DNA of 64,000 bases from Betaproteobacteria bacterium HGW-Betaproteobacteria-3 (GCA_002842205.1 PHCI01000011.1:41453-105452); one strand, 5' to 3'. Positions 1-9,076 are shown, counted from the first letter of the stretch. The notes: generated by a model not told the origin, from the sequence alone. Numbers and translations are program-made.

Positions 1-6
1 GTTTTG

Positions 7-30
7 GCTCAAACTTGGGCCATGTTGAGC
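7..30 (-). terminator. possible hairpin after the dioxygenase ferredoxin gene
   Basis: Inverted repeat GCTCAA / TTGAGC with a 12-nt loop, about 45 bases downstream of the ferredoxin stop codon on its strand and followed by CAAAAC. The stem is short and there is no clear T run, so it may be only a pause site. No start codon between here and the ferredoxin opens a frame running off the left edge, so I call no gene in positions 1-73. Confidence 0.2.
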
Positions 31-73
31 TGCCCACTCACGGGGCCCCACGGACCAGGCGGGAAATTCATGG

Positions 74-388
74 CTACATCTGCACGAACACCCGGCCGTC
101 CTCGATACGCACTGGATAACTGGCAACGTCCTGTGTGATGGGAGCGCAAGTGCCGCGGCCATCGCGCACGTCGAACCTCCCCTGATGCAATGGGCACTCG
201 ATCTCATGGCCTTCCAGAAAGCCGTCACACAGGCGGGCTTGGCCATGGGTGCAGGTGTTGGCGGTGGCAAATACCTGGCCCTCCACCTTGTAGAGGGCAA
301 TGTCTTCGCCACGGACTCGAAGTCCGATCACGTCGCCTTCGGGCACGTCGGCTTCATTGGCGGCATCGATCCAGGGGGTGTCACTCAT
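74..388 (-). CDS. nagAb: Rieske [2Fe-2S] ferredoxin of a salicylate/naphthalene-type dioxygenase
   Basis: A 104-residue soluble Rieske ferredoxin that would carry electrons from the NADH-dependent reductase to the terminal oxygenase. The cluster ligands are visible as C46-T-H48 and C65-P-L-H68. The size fits NagAb/NahAb-type ferredoxins. It is the last visible gene of a four-gene minus-strand operon, starting 13 bases after the small oxygenase subunit. The order reductase, large subunit, small subunit, ferredoxin is that of nagAa-nagG-nagH-nagAb, where one ferredoxin serves salicylate 5-hydroxylase and, when present, naphthalene dioxygenase. Whether a nagAc-like gene follows cannot be seen. 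The family is certain; the substrate is inferred from gene order. Confidence 0.85.
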   Translation of the reverse strand: MSDTPWIDAANEADVPEGDVIGLRVRGEDIALYKVEGQVFATANTCTHGQARLCDGFLEGHEIECPLHQGRFDVRDGRGTCAPITQDVASYPVRIEDGRVFVQM

Positions 389-401
389 GGTGTCTGGCGC
401 T

Positions 402-890
402 TCAGATGGGATAGATGATGGAGTTCGGAATCATTTCGCTGTCGTACACACAGTACCGTGAGGAGAACTTCAGCCCTTCGGGCGTGCGGACGATGACGTC
501 GAGGTAGCGGCCTACGTTGTAGACCGTTGATTCCTGCGAAAGCTTGGTGCGAAAAACCGCATAGTTTGCCTCGACTTCAAACCGTTCTGCGTCCACTTTG
601 TGGATCAGTGGCGCACCCACGACATGACGTTGGTAGTAGGGGTCGTGGAACAGGGTTTCCTGGATGCCATAGACGCGGTCTTGCAGCATGCCCTTGCTTT
701 CGAAAAACAGTGTTGCCAGGGGGAAGCCGCGTTCATGATTTTCGCGCGGAATCAGCTTGTAGACGCATTGGTCCGTGAAAAACTCGGGCCACAAATTCCA
801 GTTGCCCGAGTCGACGGCCCGCGCGTAATCGGCATGGAGCTGCACGATGCGCAAATAGTCTTCAAAGTCAATCTGAATGGGGGTGCTCAT
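402..890 (-). CDS. nagH: aromatic-ring hydroxylating dioxygenase small (beta) subunit, salicylate 5-hydroxylase-like
   Basis: A 162-residue protein of the ring-hydroxylating beta-subunit family (SnoaL/NTF2-like fold). The N-terminus DFEDYLRIVQLHADYARAVD and the C-terminal RYCVYDS stretch are typical. Beta subunits carry no cofactor and mainly stabilise the oxygenase hexamer. The start codon overlaps the end of the large-subunit gene by four bases (ATGA), so the two are translationally coupled. Position between the large subunit and a Rieske ferredoxin supports NagH, the small subunit of salicylate 5-hydroxylase, which makes gentisate. Related enzymes acting on other hydroxylated or amino benzoates cannot be excluded. 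Confidence 0.85.
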   Translation of the reverse strand: MSTPIQIDFEDYLRIVQLHADYARAVDSGNWNLWPEFFTDQCVYKLIPRENHERGFPLATLFFESKGMLQDRVYGIQETLFHDPYYQRHVVGAPLIHKVDAERFEVEANYAVFRTKLSQESTVYNVGRYLDVIVRTPEGLKFSSRYCVYDSEMIPNSIIYPI

Positions 891-2152
891 GCCTCGGCCT
901 CCATGATTTCGCGCCAGTATTGGTACATGCCGCGGATCAGGGTCTCGGTCACCATATGGTCGGTGTCCTCGACAGTGCGGCCGCCGAGCTCGACCAAGCT
1001 GCGGTGAAACGGCTTTTGCTCGAAGCCCTGTTGGGAAAACTCAATGACCTCGCCGTCGTCCGCCGACACGAAACCGGCCGGGCCGAACAAGTTGGCCTGG
1101 CGCAGCCTCCGTTGCGTCATCTCGGCCGTGTCGTCCTCGAAGCCGAAGTGAGTCCAGACGAAATTAAAGGCCCCCTGGCCGTCGGGCTGGATGTGCCGTG
1201 TCGATACGCTGTTGACCTGTTGCTGCAGGATGACGCTGGGGAAGATCGTCGTCATCACCGCAGTGGGCCCGCCCCACCAGGGTTCGGGCACGATGTCGAG
1301 AAAACGCGCGTCGTGAAGCGTCATACTTTCCTTGAAGCTGGACACCTGCGTGACCTCCTCGGCTTTTCCGGACTGGCCGCGGGTCGAGATCATGGCCGCG
1401 TGACGATGTCGGGCGTCCATGCGGAGCTGGGACTTGTTGTCGGCGCGCCAGAGTCCGAACGTCACAAACCAGGTGTGCAGCAACCCGGGGTGATACGGGT
1501 CCTTGATGTTTTCCTGCATCAGCTTCCAGTTGCCGGGAATGCGCTGGCGGTTGTAACCCAGGATCTTCAGCTTGCGGCCATCAAACAACCGATCAAAATA
1601 ACCCAGGATGACCGGACCAAGGAAATCCTCAAGCGGTTCGATGTTGTGGTCGAAGCTCGCAAACACCACGCCGCCGCGCGTCGCAACCTTGAGCTTGTTG
1701 AGGCCATGGTCGCTGGTCTTGAAGTCCGAAGGCATGCCCCCATTGATTTTTCCGTCCTGCTTGACGCCGCGGCGGAAGGGCACACCCTGCAGGTCGCCCT
1801 TCAGCGTATAGCTCCACTGGTGGTAGGGGCAGACAAACTCCTTCCTGTTGCCGTGGCGTTCGCGGCAGAACTGCATGCCGCGATGGGCGCAGACGTTCTC
1901 CACCACACCGATCCCACCATCGGGGTCGCGCACCATGACGACCGAACGCTCGCCGACGACGGTTCGCTTGAAGTCACCGGCATGGGGAATCTCGGCTTCA
2001 AGACCGATGTAGTTCCAGTGCCGGGTATAAAAAAAGCGTTCCAGCTCCTTTTTGTGGAGCGCTGGATCGGTGTACGCCAGGAACGGAATCCGGCTGGTTC
2101 CCTCGGATTCCCAGCGCAGTTCAGTGGGAAAGGATGTGGGGGGTGTTGTCAT
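887..2152 (-). CDS. nagG: aromatic-ring hydroxylating dioxygenase large (alpha) subunit, salicylate 5-hydroxylase-like
   Basis: A 421-residue oxygenase alpha subunit. The N-terminal Rieske domain has C88-A-H90 and C108-P-Y-H111. The mononuclear iron region shows N215, D218, H221 and H226 in the usual D-x-x-H-x4-H arrangement, so both metal centres look intact. The start at 2152 is chosen because AGGAG lies just upstream and the length then matches NagG; an in-frame extension to 2428 would overlap the reductase gene. With the reductase and ferredoxin it would form a three-component monooxygenase converting salicylate to gentisate using NADH and O2. The substrate is inferred from operon order and the NahR-like regulator. 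Confidence 0.85.
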   Translation of the reverse strand: MTTPPTSFPTELRWESEGTSRIPFLAYTDPALHKKELERFFYTRHWNYIGLEAEIPHAGDFKRTVVGERSVVMVRDPDGGIGVVENVCAHRGMQFCRERHGNRKEFVCPYHQWSYTLKGDLQGVPFRRGVKQDGKINGGMPSDFKTSDHGLNKLKVATRGGVVFASFDHNIEPLEDFLGPVILGYFDRLFDGRKLKILGYNRQRIPGNWKLMQENIKDPYHPGLLHTWFVTFGLWRADNKSQLRMDARHRHAAMISTRGQSGKAEEVTQVSSFKESMTLHDARFLDIVPEPWWGGPTAVMTTIFPSVILQQQVNSVSTRHIQPDGQGAFNFVWTHFGFEDDTAEMTQRRLRQANLFGPAGFVSADDGEVIEFSQQGFEQKPFHRSLVELGGRTVEDTDHMVTETLIRGMYQYWREIMEAEA

Positions 2153-2219
2153 CGTGATCTCCTGCAATGACCAATGCGGGGATGGCCTGGATTGGATGTG
2201 CTCATGGGCCTGTATGCCA

Positions 2220-3203
2220 TCAGGCGACACTCGCATAAAAAGCATCCGCATGGATTTGTTCCAGCGGAACGCCCAGGCGTTTGACCCGCAATGCCGTGGC
2301 TTCGACCATGGGGGGCGCCCCGCAAAGGTAAGCGCGAAAACCCCGAAGATCGGACCAGTCCTGGGCGATGGCTTCGGTGACGAGTCCGGTACGGCAGGAG
2401 GGAGCGCGTCCCGACGCCACCACCACATGAAGGTGCAGTTGGGGGTGCCGCTGCTTCAAGGCGTGGAGCCAGTCCAGCCCGTAAATGTCGCGCTCTGACC
2501 GCACACCAAAATAAAGGTGCATGGGGTTGGCCATGCCTTCGCCCAACGCATTGCGCACGATGGACAGAACCGGCGCCAGCCCGGTGCCACCGGCCACGCA
2601 CAACATGGGCCCCATGTGCTTGCGACGCAAGTAGGCCGACCCCAGCGGACCACTGACACGCACGGTGTCGCCGATTTTCAGTTCGCTGGCAACGTAGCCG
2701 CTGACCCGGCCATGCGGGACCAGTCGGACATGAAACTCCAGCAATTCATCGTCAACGAGGCCGGCCATCGAATACGGCCGTATGTGCCCCGGCGTGAACT
2801 GCAGGTGGGCGTATTGGCCGGCTGAAAACGCCAATGGCTTCGCGGGTTGGAGCAACAGGCGGCGGACATCGTGCGTTTGCAGCTCATTCGCGACCACGGT
2901 GGCTTTCAGGATGCGCGCCGGATGCACGACGATCTCGTCGGGCTCGGGGATTTCGATGATGCAGGGCGCGGTCAGAAAAGTCTGGCATGCCAATACCATG
3001 CGGTCGTCGGTGCCAGACGGCCGTTGCGCTTCGCGGCCGGCGTCCAGCACCTCGCCCTCGATCACCTTGCAGCGGCAGGTGCCACAGCGACCGGCCATGC
3101 AGCTGTAGGACATGGGCACCTGATGGGCGCGAAGCACCTCCAGCAGGTTGGCGCCCGGCGTCACATCCAGCGTACGTTCAAGGGGGCGAATCAGGACTTC
3201 CAT
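2220..3203 (-). CDS. nagAa: ferredoxin-NAD(P)H reductase component of the dioxygenase
   Basis: A 327-residue reductase with an N-terminal plant-type [2Fe-2S] domain (C35, C40, C43, C73), a central FAD domain with the flavin motif RPYSMAG, and a C-terminal NAD domain with GGTGLAP. This is the layout and size of NagAa/NahAa, which pass electrons from NAD(P)H to the Rieske ferredoxin. It is the first gene of the minus-strand operon, divergent from the LysR-type gene at 3255/3291; the short gap between them must carry the promoters. The gene at 887-2152 starts 67 bases downstream. Confidence 0.87.
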   Translation of the reverse strand: MEVLIRPLERTLDVTPGANLLEVLRAHQVPMSYSCMAGRCGTCRCKVIEGEVLDAGREAQRPSGTDDRMVLACQTFLTAPCIIEIPEPDEIVVHPARILKATVVANELQTHDVRRLLLQPAKPLAFSAGQYAHLQFTPGHIRPYSMAGLVDDELLEFHVRLVPHGRVSGYVASELKIGDTVRVSGPLGSAYLRRKHMGPMLCVAGGTGLAPVLSIVRNALGEGMANPMHLYFGVRSERDIYGLDWLHALKQRHPQLHLHVVVASGRAPSCRTGLVTEAIAQDWSDLRGFRAYLCGAPPMVEATALRVKRLGVPLEQIHADAFYASVA

Positions 3204-3290
3204 CGAAGACCGATGTTCGGGCCGCGTCGGTCATCAGGCAATGGGATTACAGTGATGGACCCTATCACCAAATCAAATATAGCTGGCGCG

Positions 3291-4196
3291 ATGAATCTTG
3301 AAGAAATCGACCTGAACCTGCTGGTGGTGTTCAACCAGCTTCTGATCGAGCAGCGCGTTTCGCGCGTGGCCGAAAAGCTGGGGGTGTCGCAGCCAGCGGT
3401 GAGCAACGCCCTGTCCAGGTTGCGCAAGCTGCTGGGGGACGAACTGTTTCTGCGCACGTCGCGCGGCATGGTGCCCACGCCATTTGCCGAACAGCTGGCC
3501 GAATCCGTGACCTACGCGTTGGACATGATCCACGGCGCGCTCAACCAGCGCGACGCGTTCGACGCGCGCACTTGCGTTCGTTCATTCACCATTGGCATGA
3601 CAGACATTGGTGAAATCGTCTTTTTGCCCGCCCTGCTGGAGCGCCTTGCACGCGAAGCTCCGGGCGTCACCCTCAACACCGTGCGCAATGCGGCAGTAAA
3701 CCTGAATGACGAAATGGGTGCGGGGCATGTGGACCTTGCCATCGGACTGCTGCCTCAACTCAAAGCGGGCTTTTTTCAGCGGCGATTGTTCCGCCAGCGC
3801 TATGTATGCGTGTTCCGACGGGGGCACCTCCTGGACAAAAAACGCATCACCCTGGAGGCGTTTTCCCGCGCTGAGCATGTGGTGGTCGTGTCGCCGGGCA
3901 CGGGGCACGGCAAGGTGGAGGAACTGTTGCGGCGCAGCGGCATTGAGCGGAACGTGCGATTGACCGTGCCCCATTTCGTGCCCTTGGGGCACATCCTGGG
4001 CAGCACCGATCTCGTGGCCACGGTGCCGCAGCGGCTCGCTGAAAAAATGGCAGGGCCGTTTGGTCTGGGCTTTCGCGATCACCCTGCCGCCTTGCCCGAA
4101 GTGCCGATCAATCTGTTCTGGCACGCCCGGTATCACAAGGACCCGGCCAACCAGTGGTTGCGATCCGTGGTGGTCAGCCTGTTCGCGACGGATTGA
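3291..4196 (+). CDS. nagR: LysR-type activator, NahR/NagR-like
   Basis: A 301-residue LysR regulator with an N-terminal winged helix (about residues 1-65, LGVSQPAVSNALSRLRKLLG) and an effector domain resembling NahR, including TDIGEI, GLLPQL and a C-terminal FWHARYHKD. NahR/NagR bind salicylate and activate the divergent degradation operon, which matches the arrangement here. An ATG at 3255 would add 12 residues; 3291 is preferred because the protein then begins MNLEEIDLNLL like its relatives. I could not place a convincing NahR operator by eye in the gap. Confidence 0.82.
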   Translation: MNLEEIDLNLLVVFNQLLIEQRVSRVAEKLGVSQPAVSNALSRLRKLLGDELFLRTSRGMVPTPFAEQLAESVTYALDMIHGALNQRDAFDARTCVRSFTIGMTDIGEIVFLPALLERLAREAPGVTLNTVRNAAVNLNDEMGAGHVDLAIGLLPQLKAGFFQRRLFRQRYVCVFRRGHLLDKKRITLEAFSRAEHVVVVSPGTGHGKVEELLRRSGIERNVRLTVPHFVPLGHILGSTDLVATVPQRLAEKMAGPFGLGFRDHPAALPEVPINLFWHARYHKDPANQWLRSVVVSLFATD

Positions 4197-4202
4197 ATAC
4201 GT

Positions 4203-4970
4203 TCACCCCTCGGCCAGCGTCCCGTCCACAAACACCTTGAGCTCGCCAGGGGCCAACGCAGTCCATGACTCGTTGGTGGTGAGGGGTGTGGTTACCACCA
4301 CGGCCACCCGGTCAGTGGGGGCGGTGTGTTCGGCAAAGTTGACGCTCAGGTCTTCGTCGCTCAGGGTGGCGTGGGCGAAGGGGTGTTGTCGCAGCACGTA
4401 ATGCAGTGCGGTGCTGGCGTGGGCCCACAAGGCCTCGCCGTTGGACAGCAGGAAGTTGAAGGTGCCGTGCTTCGCGATTTGCGGCGCCAGTTCGCGCAAG
4501 GTCAGCGTGAGCTCGGCCACGCTGGGCACGCCCGCATGGGACTTGGCCAGCTCCTGCATCAACCAGCAAAAGGCGCGTTCACTGTCGGTGGTGCCCACGG
4601 GGCGGAAGTTGCCGTGCAGGCGCGGTGCAAAGTCCTTGAGATCGCCGTTGTGCGCGAACACCCAGTAGCGGCCCCACAGTTCGCGCACGAACGGGTGGCA
4701 GTTCTCCAGCATCACCACGCCTTGGGTGGCCTTGCGGATGTGCGAGATCACATTGCGGCTCTTGATCGGGTAGGCGCTGATGAGCCGGGCCACGGGCGAA
4801 GTGCATGCGGGCGCATGGTCGACAAAGTGCCGCAGGCCGTTGCCTTCAAAGAACGCGATGCCCCAGCCGTCGGCATGATGGTCGGTATGGCCACCGCGCT
4901 GCGCAAACCCCGTGAAACTGAAGGTCACATCGGTAGGGGTGTTGCAGTTCATTCCGAGCAGCTGGCACAT
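4203..4970 (-). CDS. class II glutamine amidotransferase, YafJ-like
   Basis: A 255-residue Ntn-type glutamine amidotransferase. The catalytic cysteine is residue 2 (MCQLLGMNCN), exposed once the initiator Met is removed. HADGWG, SHIRKAT and VFAHNGDL are conserved blocks of the family. There is no synthase domain, so it is a stand-alone glutaminase-like protein; the YafJ/EgtC group includes a gamma-glutamyl hydrolase of ergothioneine synthesis, but no other egt gene is nearby. It lies 26 bases after the DHA2 transporter gene on the same strand and may be co-transcribed. The physiological substrate is unknown. Confidence 0.75.
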   Translation of the reverse strand: MCQLLGMNCNTPTDVTFSFTGFAQRGGHTDHHADGWGIAFFEGNGLRHFVDHAPACTSPVARLISAYPIKSRNVISHIRKATQGVVMLENCHPFVRELWGRYWVFAHNGDLKDFAPRLHGNFRPVGTTDSERAFCWLMQELAKSHAGVPSVAELTLTLRELAPQIAKHGTFNFLLSNGEALWAHASTALHYVLRQHPFAHATLSDEDLSVNFAEHTAPTDRVAVVVTTPLTTNESWTALAPGELKVFVDGTLAEG

Positions 4971-4996
4971 GGTGGCGGGTCTGAAAGAGGGTGCCG

Positions 4997-6508
4997 CTAT
5001 TGTGGCTTGATGCGCAACTGCAGCGCGGCCACCAGCGCCAGCGCACACAGGGCGGCGAGCATCAGGAAGGACTCGTTGAACGCGGCCAGCCGCGCCGGGC
5101 TGGTGGCGGCGTGGGTCAATGAATCGCCATGCACGGCCAGCCGCCACTCCAGCACGATGCCACACAGGCTCACGCCGGCTGCGCCGCCCAGCATGCGCAC
5201 AAAGTTGATGACGCTGGAGCCCTGCGGGATCAGCGCGCGCTCCAGCCCGCGCATCGAACCAAGGTTGAGCGACGGCAGGATGAAGCCCAGGCCAATGCGC
5301 CCGAGGATCGCCCAGGCCACCAGCCACCCGATGTTGCGCGCCGGGGTGATGGTGATCATCAATGCGAACGACGCCGACAGCAGCGCCAGACCCACGCTCA
5401 CCAGCACCCAGGTCGGACGCCGGTCGGCCAGTCGGCCCACAAAGGCAATCGTCAAGGCCAGGATCAGCCCCGCCGGCAGCAGGATGGTGCCCACGTACGA
5501 CGCCGACAACCCCAGCCCGAGCTGCATGTACACCGGCAGCAGGTAGGTCGAGCCAAACAGTGCCGTGCCGTAGATGAAGGCCACGATGCTGCCCATGGCA
5601 AACGGCCGGAACTTGAACAACGCCAGGTTCATCAACGGGTCCACCGCGGCGCTGGCGGCCGATGGCGTCAACGCCGCTTTTTGACGGGCCAGCCGCCGTT
5701 GCCACGCCACAAACGCCACCAGTGCCCCGGCTGCGCCCGCCAGCAGGCTGGCGGCCTGCACGGTGAGGCCGCCATGCAGTTGCACCAGGCCGTTGAGCAG
5801 GCACAAGGTGCCCGCGGTGCCCAGCAGCAGGCCGCGCCAGTCCAGGCTGGCGCCCGCGCGGCTCGCCGCCACGCCGCCCGGCGAGGTGCCGGGCACAAAC
5901 TTGCGCGCCAGCCACAACGAGGCCAGGCAGAACGGCACCACCATGAAAAAGATCGAACGCCAGCCAAACAGGTCCACCAGCACGCCGCCGATGCTGGGGC
6001 CGATGGCCGGGGCCAGCACCACGCCCATGCCGAAGATGCCACTGGCGCGCCCCTGCTCGTGCGGTTCGAACGCCCGCAGGATGATGATGGCCGGAATCGG
6101 CTGCACCACGCCGGCCGCCAACCCTTCGGCCACGCGCGCGGCCAGTACCAGCGTGAAGTCGTTGGACAGGCCGCCCACCACGCCACCTGCCAGCAGCAGC
6201 CACATGGTGCCCGAGTAGGTGCGCCGGTAGCCATAGCGGGACAGCAGCCAGGGTGTGGTCAGCATCGACACCGTCATGGCCACCATGAAGCCCGAGCTGA
6301 CCCACTGCGCGCGCTCCTGGCCCAGCGTGAAGTGGTGGCTCATGTCGGGAATCGCCACGTTGATGATGGTCGAGGACATGATCGACGCCATCGTGCCCAC
6401 CATGACCGACAGCAGCAAAAACCAGCGGTAGCGCTCGCCATGGCGTTCCCGCAGCGCGGCAATGGAATGCGGGGGATGCGCGGCGGGCGGCGTGGGAGGG
6501 AGGTTCAT
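4997..6508 (-). CDS. MFS drug/proton antiporter, DHA2 (EmrB/QacA) family
   Basis: A 503-residue integral membrane protein with about 14 hydrophobic segments, the size and topology of the DHA2 family of proton-coupled exporters. The first helices read MVGTMASIMSSTIINVAIPDM, a typical EmrB start, and the fifth-helix region carries GPSIGG. The start at 6508 begins MNLPPTPPAAHPP just before the first membrane segment; longer in-frame versions would add an Arg-rich extension. No membrane-fusion (EmrA) partner is adjacent, so it probably acts alone at the inner membrane. The substrate is unknown. Confidence 0.8.
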   Translation of the reverse strand: MNLPPTPPAAHPPHSIAALRERHGERYRWFLLLSVMVGTMASIMSSTIINVAIPDMSHHFTLGQERAQWVSSGFMVAMTVSMLTTPWLLSRYGYRRTYSGTMWLLLAGGVVGGLSNDFTLVLAARVAEGLAAGVVQPIPAIIILRAFEPHEQGRASGIFGMGVVLAPAIGPSIGGVLVDLFGWRSIFFMVVPFCLASLWLARKFVPGTSPGGVAASRAGASLDWRGLLLGTAGTLCLLNGLVQLHGGLTVQAASLLAGAAGALVAFVAWQRRLARQKAALTPSAASAAVDPLMNLALFKFRPFAMGSIVAFIYGTALFGSTYLLPVYMQLGLGLSASYVGTILLPAGLILALTIAFVGRLADRRPTWVLVSVGLALLSASFALMITITPARNIGWLVAWAILGRIGLGFILPSLNLGSMRGLERALIPQGSSVINFVRMLGGAAGVSLCGIVLEWRLAVHGDSLTHAATSPARLAAFNESFLMLAALCALALVAALQLRIKPQ

Positions 6509-6603
6509 GGCGGGCAGGCGCGAGGTGGCGCAACGCCCGAGCATATCGGGCTTTGCGGCGCCCGGCATGCGATCATGACGGATGGCAATATCCCGGAGGC
6601 CCG

Positions 6604-7806
6604 ATGACATCTCAAGATGACGCTGCAGCTGGCGCATGGCAAGGTCTCTGGAAGCGCCGCAAGGTGCCGACGGCGAGCCGCGCCTACCGCTGCCAGTGCG
6701 GCAGGCCGGTATTTTTTCGCAACAGCACTTGCCTGGCTTGCCAGACACCGCTGGGCTTCGAGCCCCACCGGGCCCAAGTGCTGCCGCTGGCGCCCGGTGC
6801 GCAGCAAGGGCTGTGGACGCTGCAGGGCGACACCGGTGGTGCGCTCTACCGGCGCTGCCAGAACTTCCATTCGGCGATCGGCTGCAACTGGCTGGTGCCG
6901 GTGGCCACCGCGACCTCGGGGCGACCTGCCAACCCCAAGGGCCTGTGCGTGGCCTGCAACCTGAACCGGATGATCCCGGACCAGGGCAACCTTCGAAACC
7001 GCGTGTTGTGGCGCGACACCGAAGTGGCCAAGCGCCGACTCGTGTCGCAACTGCTCGTGCTGGGCCTGCCGGTGGCCTCCCGCGTGAACGAAGACCCCGC
7101 GCGCGGCCTGGCCTTTGACCTGCTGCACCCCACGCCCGACAAGCCCCAGGTGCTCACCGGCCATGCCGACGGAATCATCACACTCAATGTGGAAGAAGCC
7201 GACAGCGCCATGCGCGAGCAGGTGCGCACCCGCATGCGCGAGCCGTACCGCACGCTGCTCGGGCACTTCCGCCACGAAGTGGGCCACTATTACTGGGACC
7301 GGCTGGTACGCGGCACCGACTGGCACGCGGATTTTCGCGACCTGTTTGGTGACGAGCGCCAGGACTATGCCGCCGCGCTGCGCAACCACTACGAGCAGGG
7401 CCCGCCGGCCGCCTGGGCGCAGCGCTACATCAGCGGCTACGCCAGCACCCACCCCTGGGAAGACTGGGCCGAGTCATGGGCCCATTACCTGCACATCGCC
7501 GACGCGGTGGACACCGCCCTGAGCTTCGGGCTGGACGCCGACGACGTGGAGATCGACCACGCGCCGTTTGGCCCCGAAGTGCTGTGGTTGCCCCATGACC
7601 CCGGGGCCGCGCCATTTCTGGAGTTCATCAACGCGTGGGTGCAACTGACCCGGGTGCTCAATGAACTGTCCCGCAGCATGGGCCAGCCCGATTTTTACCC
7701 CTTTGTGCTGCCACGCGCGGTGGTGGGCAAGCTGCAGTTCATTCACGTGCTGGTGAGTGAAGCCAGATCGGCTTCCAACCAAAATCAGAATGAAAATGCC
7801 TGTTAG
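6604..7806 (+). CDS. putative zinc-binding metallopeptidase
   Basis: A 400-residue protein with an N-terminal zinc ribbon (C30, C32, C43, C46; further Cys pairs near 85-120) and a metallopeptidase motif H224-E-V-G-H228. This is the arrangement of the uncharacterised bacterial 'putative zinc-binding peptidase' family. Start 6604 follows a good GGAGG. No signal peptide is evident, so a cytoplasmic location is likely. The last codons (NQNQNENAC and the TAG stop) lie within a family A repeat, so the native C-terminus has probably been replaced or extended. Target proteins are unknown. Confidence 0.72.
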   Translation: MTSQDDAAAGAWQGLWKRRKVPTASRAYRCQCGRPVFFRNSTCLACQTPLGFEPHRAQVLPLAPGAQQGLWTLQGDTGGALYRRCQNFHSAIGCNWLVPVATATSGRPANPKGLCVACNLNRMIPDQGNLRNRVLWRDTEVAKRRLVSQLLVLGLPVASRVNEDPARGLAFDLLHPTPDKPQVLTGHADGIITLNVEEADSAMREQVRTRMREPYRTLLGHFRHEVGHYYWDRLVRGTDWHADFRDLFGDERQDYAAALRNHYEQGPPAAWAQRYISGYASTHPWEDWAESWAHYLHIADAVDTALSFGLDADDVEIDHAPFGPEVLWLPHDPGAAPFLEFINAWVQLTRVLNELSRSMGQPDFYPFVLPRAVVGKLQFIHVLVSEARSASNQNQNENAC

Positions 7807-7851
7807 CCCCCGTCAAACGGAAATAGTTTGCTATTTATTAAGTAGTATTCT
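7790..7851 (-). repeat. family A AT-rich repeat, copy 1
   Basis: Core on the minus strand: AATAGCAAACTAT, then TTGACGGGGGCTA and a GGCATTTT end. It sits at the junction of two convergent genes and supplies the stop codon and last residues of both the zinc peptidase (+) and the CWC protein (-). Confidence 0.75.
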
Positions 7852-8089
7852 GCAGGCCTGATGCTGGCGTTGCAGTGGCGCAGTGCCGGCAGATGCAGGC
7901 CTGGTTCTGCGCTGCAGCGGGCACACGGGCCAGCAGCTCGGGTCCGAACGTGACGCCGGTGCACCAGCAGGGTGGCTGCTTCACGCCGGTCGCACGCTCG
8001 ACTTCCATCGCGCACCGGTTCGCTGCGCCGCACAGCGGGCAGCGCGAGGCATCCAGAGTCGTTGGAGCGGGTTGGGGGGTGCTGGGCAT
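7838..8089 (-). CDS. cysteine-rich CWC family protein
   Basis: An 83-residue protein with regularly placed cysteines (C17, C20, C26, C41-W-C43, C65, C67, C70). The CWC triplet and the C-x2-C start identify the cysteine-rich CWC family, small presumed metal-binding proteins of unknown role. It starts 50 bases downstream of the bactofilin gene on the same strand. No strong ribosome site is visible before the ATG. The final codons and TAA stop come from a family A repeat. Confidence 0.65.
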   Translation of the reverse strand: MPSTPQPAPTTLDASRCPLCGAANRCAMEVERATGVKQPPCWCTGVTFGPELLARVPAAAQNQACICRHCATATPASGLQNTT

Positions 8090-8139
8090 GCGCTGCCAGT
8101 GTAGCGGCCGGCAGCGCAAGGCCCGGTGGGCGCCGCCTC

Positions 8140-8721
8140 TCAGGCCGTGGCGACGTGCAGGTTCGAGCGCGTGGCCACCGGGGCAACCGGGGCCACTGCG
8201 GGCGCTGCCTTGGCGTGCTGGCCACCCTGGCCGGCGCCGAACGCGATTTCTCCCGAAAGCTGGCCGCCCTCTTCGATCACGATCTTGCCGTAGCGGATCT
8301 TGCCGGTGACTTTGCCGGTGGCGTAGATGGTGAGCTTTTGCCGCACCGTGAGGTTGCCATTGAACAGGCCGCGGATCTCGGCGATGTCGATGTCGGCCGA
8401 ACCCTTGAACGAGCCCACTTCGGCGATCTGGATCACGCGTGAATCCATCGTGGCCTCGACAAAACCCTCCACCACCAGCGTGTCGCAATCGGTGATCTCC
8501 ACGCCCTTGAGCTTGATGTTGGGTCCCACCGTGAGCTTGCTGCCGCCCTCGGGCGCGGCACCCTGTACCGGGGCCGGGCTGGTGGCTGCGGCCTTGTCGG
8601 ACGGCGTGACGCCATGCTGCGCGGTCGTCAGGGGTGTTCCGGTGTGCGACGTGCCCGGGGTCGGGCGCGGATGGAGTGCGTCGGGTTCACGTTTGCCAAA
8701 GAACGGGGATTGCATGGCCAT
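8140..8721 (-). CDS. bactofilin-type polymer-forming cytoskeletal protein
   Basis: A 193-residue protein with a disordered Pro/Thr-rich N-terminus (about 1-55), a bactofilin core (about 56-165) built of short repeating beta-helix rungs (EITDCDTLVVEGFVEATM, GKVTGKIRYGKIVIEEGGQL), and an Ala/Val-rich tail. Bactofilins polymerise without nucleotide into filaments that position envelope enzymes. The start at 8721 is preferred over 8715 because GGAGG lies about eight bases upstream. The next gene on this strand is the CWC protein, and the upstream gap contains a small palindrome and a distant FNR box. Confidence 0.82.
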   Translation of the reverse strand: MAMQSPFFGKREPDALHPRPTPGTSHTGTPLTTAQHGVTPSDKAAATSPAPVQGAAPEGGSKLTVGPNIKLKGVEITDCDTLVVEGFVEATMDSRVIQIAEVGSFKGSADIDIAEIRGLFNGNLTVRQKLTIYATGKVTGKIRYGKIVIEEGGQLSGEIAFGAGQGGQHAKAAPAVAPVAPVATRSNLHVATA

Positions 8722-8780
8722 GGGATGGTCCTCCTTGAAAAGACGCGATCCTATGGGCATGGGGCGCCCGGTGCTTCACA

Positions 8781-8799
8781 GTTACGCAAGAGCCGTAAC
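8781..8799. promoter_or_regulatory. short palindrome upstream of the bactofilin gene
   Basis: GTTACG and CGTAAC arms separated by seven bases, about 60 bases upstream of the bactofilin start. It could be an operator or an mRNA 5' hairpin. The rest of the 355-base gap (8722-9076) shows only the FNR-like box at 8973 and no open frame I would call. Confidence 0.3.
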
Positions 8800-8972
8800 G
8801 AATTACTTTGGCGCGCGCGACCTCCATCGCCGCCTGCGCCTTCTGACGCGGGCTCCGGGGCATTGGCGGAAATGGCGGGGGCACACATTGCTACAAAACA
8901 TCTGGCGGATGACCCGCTTCCAACAGGGCGCAGTGCGGGATGTGCTTGTGATGTGCGGGTGAAGAATTCAGA

Positions 8973-8986
8973 TTGATGTCGATCAA
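8973..8986. promoter_or_regulatory. FNR/ANR-type binding site
   Basis: TTGATGTCGATCAA is an exact match to the FNR consensus TTGAT-N4-ATCAA. Its centre is about 97 bases upstream of the yqjD-like ATG at 9077. A class II position would put transcription start near 9021, leaving a leader of about 55 bases; a weak -10-like TAACCG lies at 9008. This suggests oxygen-responsive control of the yqjDEK genes. Inference from sequence only. Confidence 0.6.
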
Positions 8987-9076
8987 AAACCCGTTGCTTA
9001 TGTGCGGTAACCGCTGGTTTGCGAGGCGTCATTCTGTTACGGTGGGCTCTTGAGCATCCCGAAAGGAAGGTATTTC

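Noticed and set aside
3204..3290. NahR operator between the regulator and the dioxygenase operon
   Set aside because: No sequence close enough to the known NahR/NagR site could be placed by eye.
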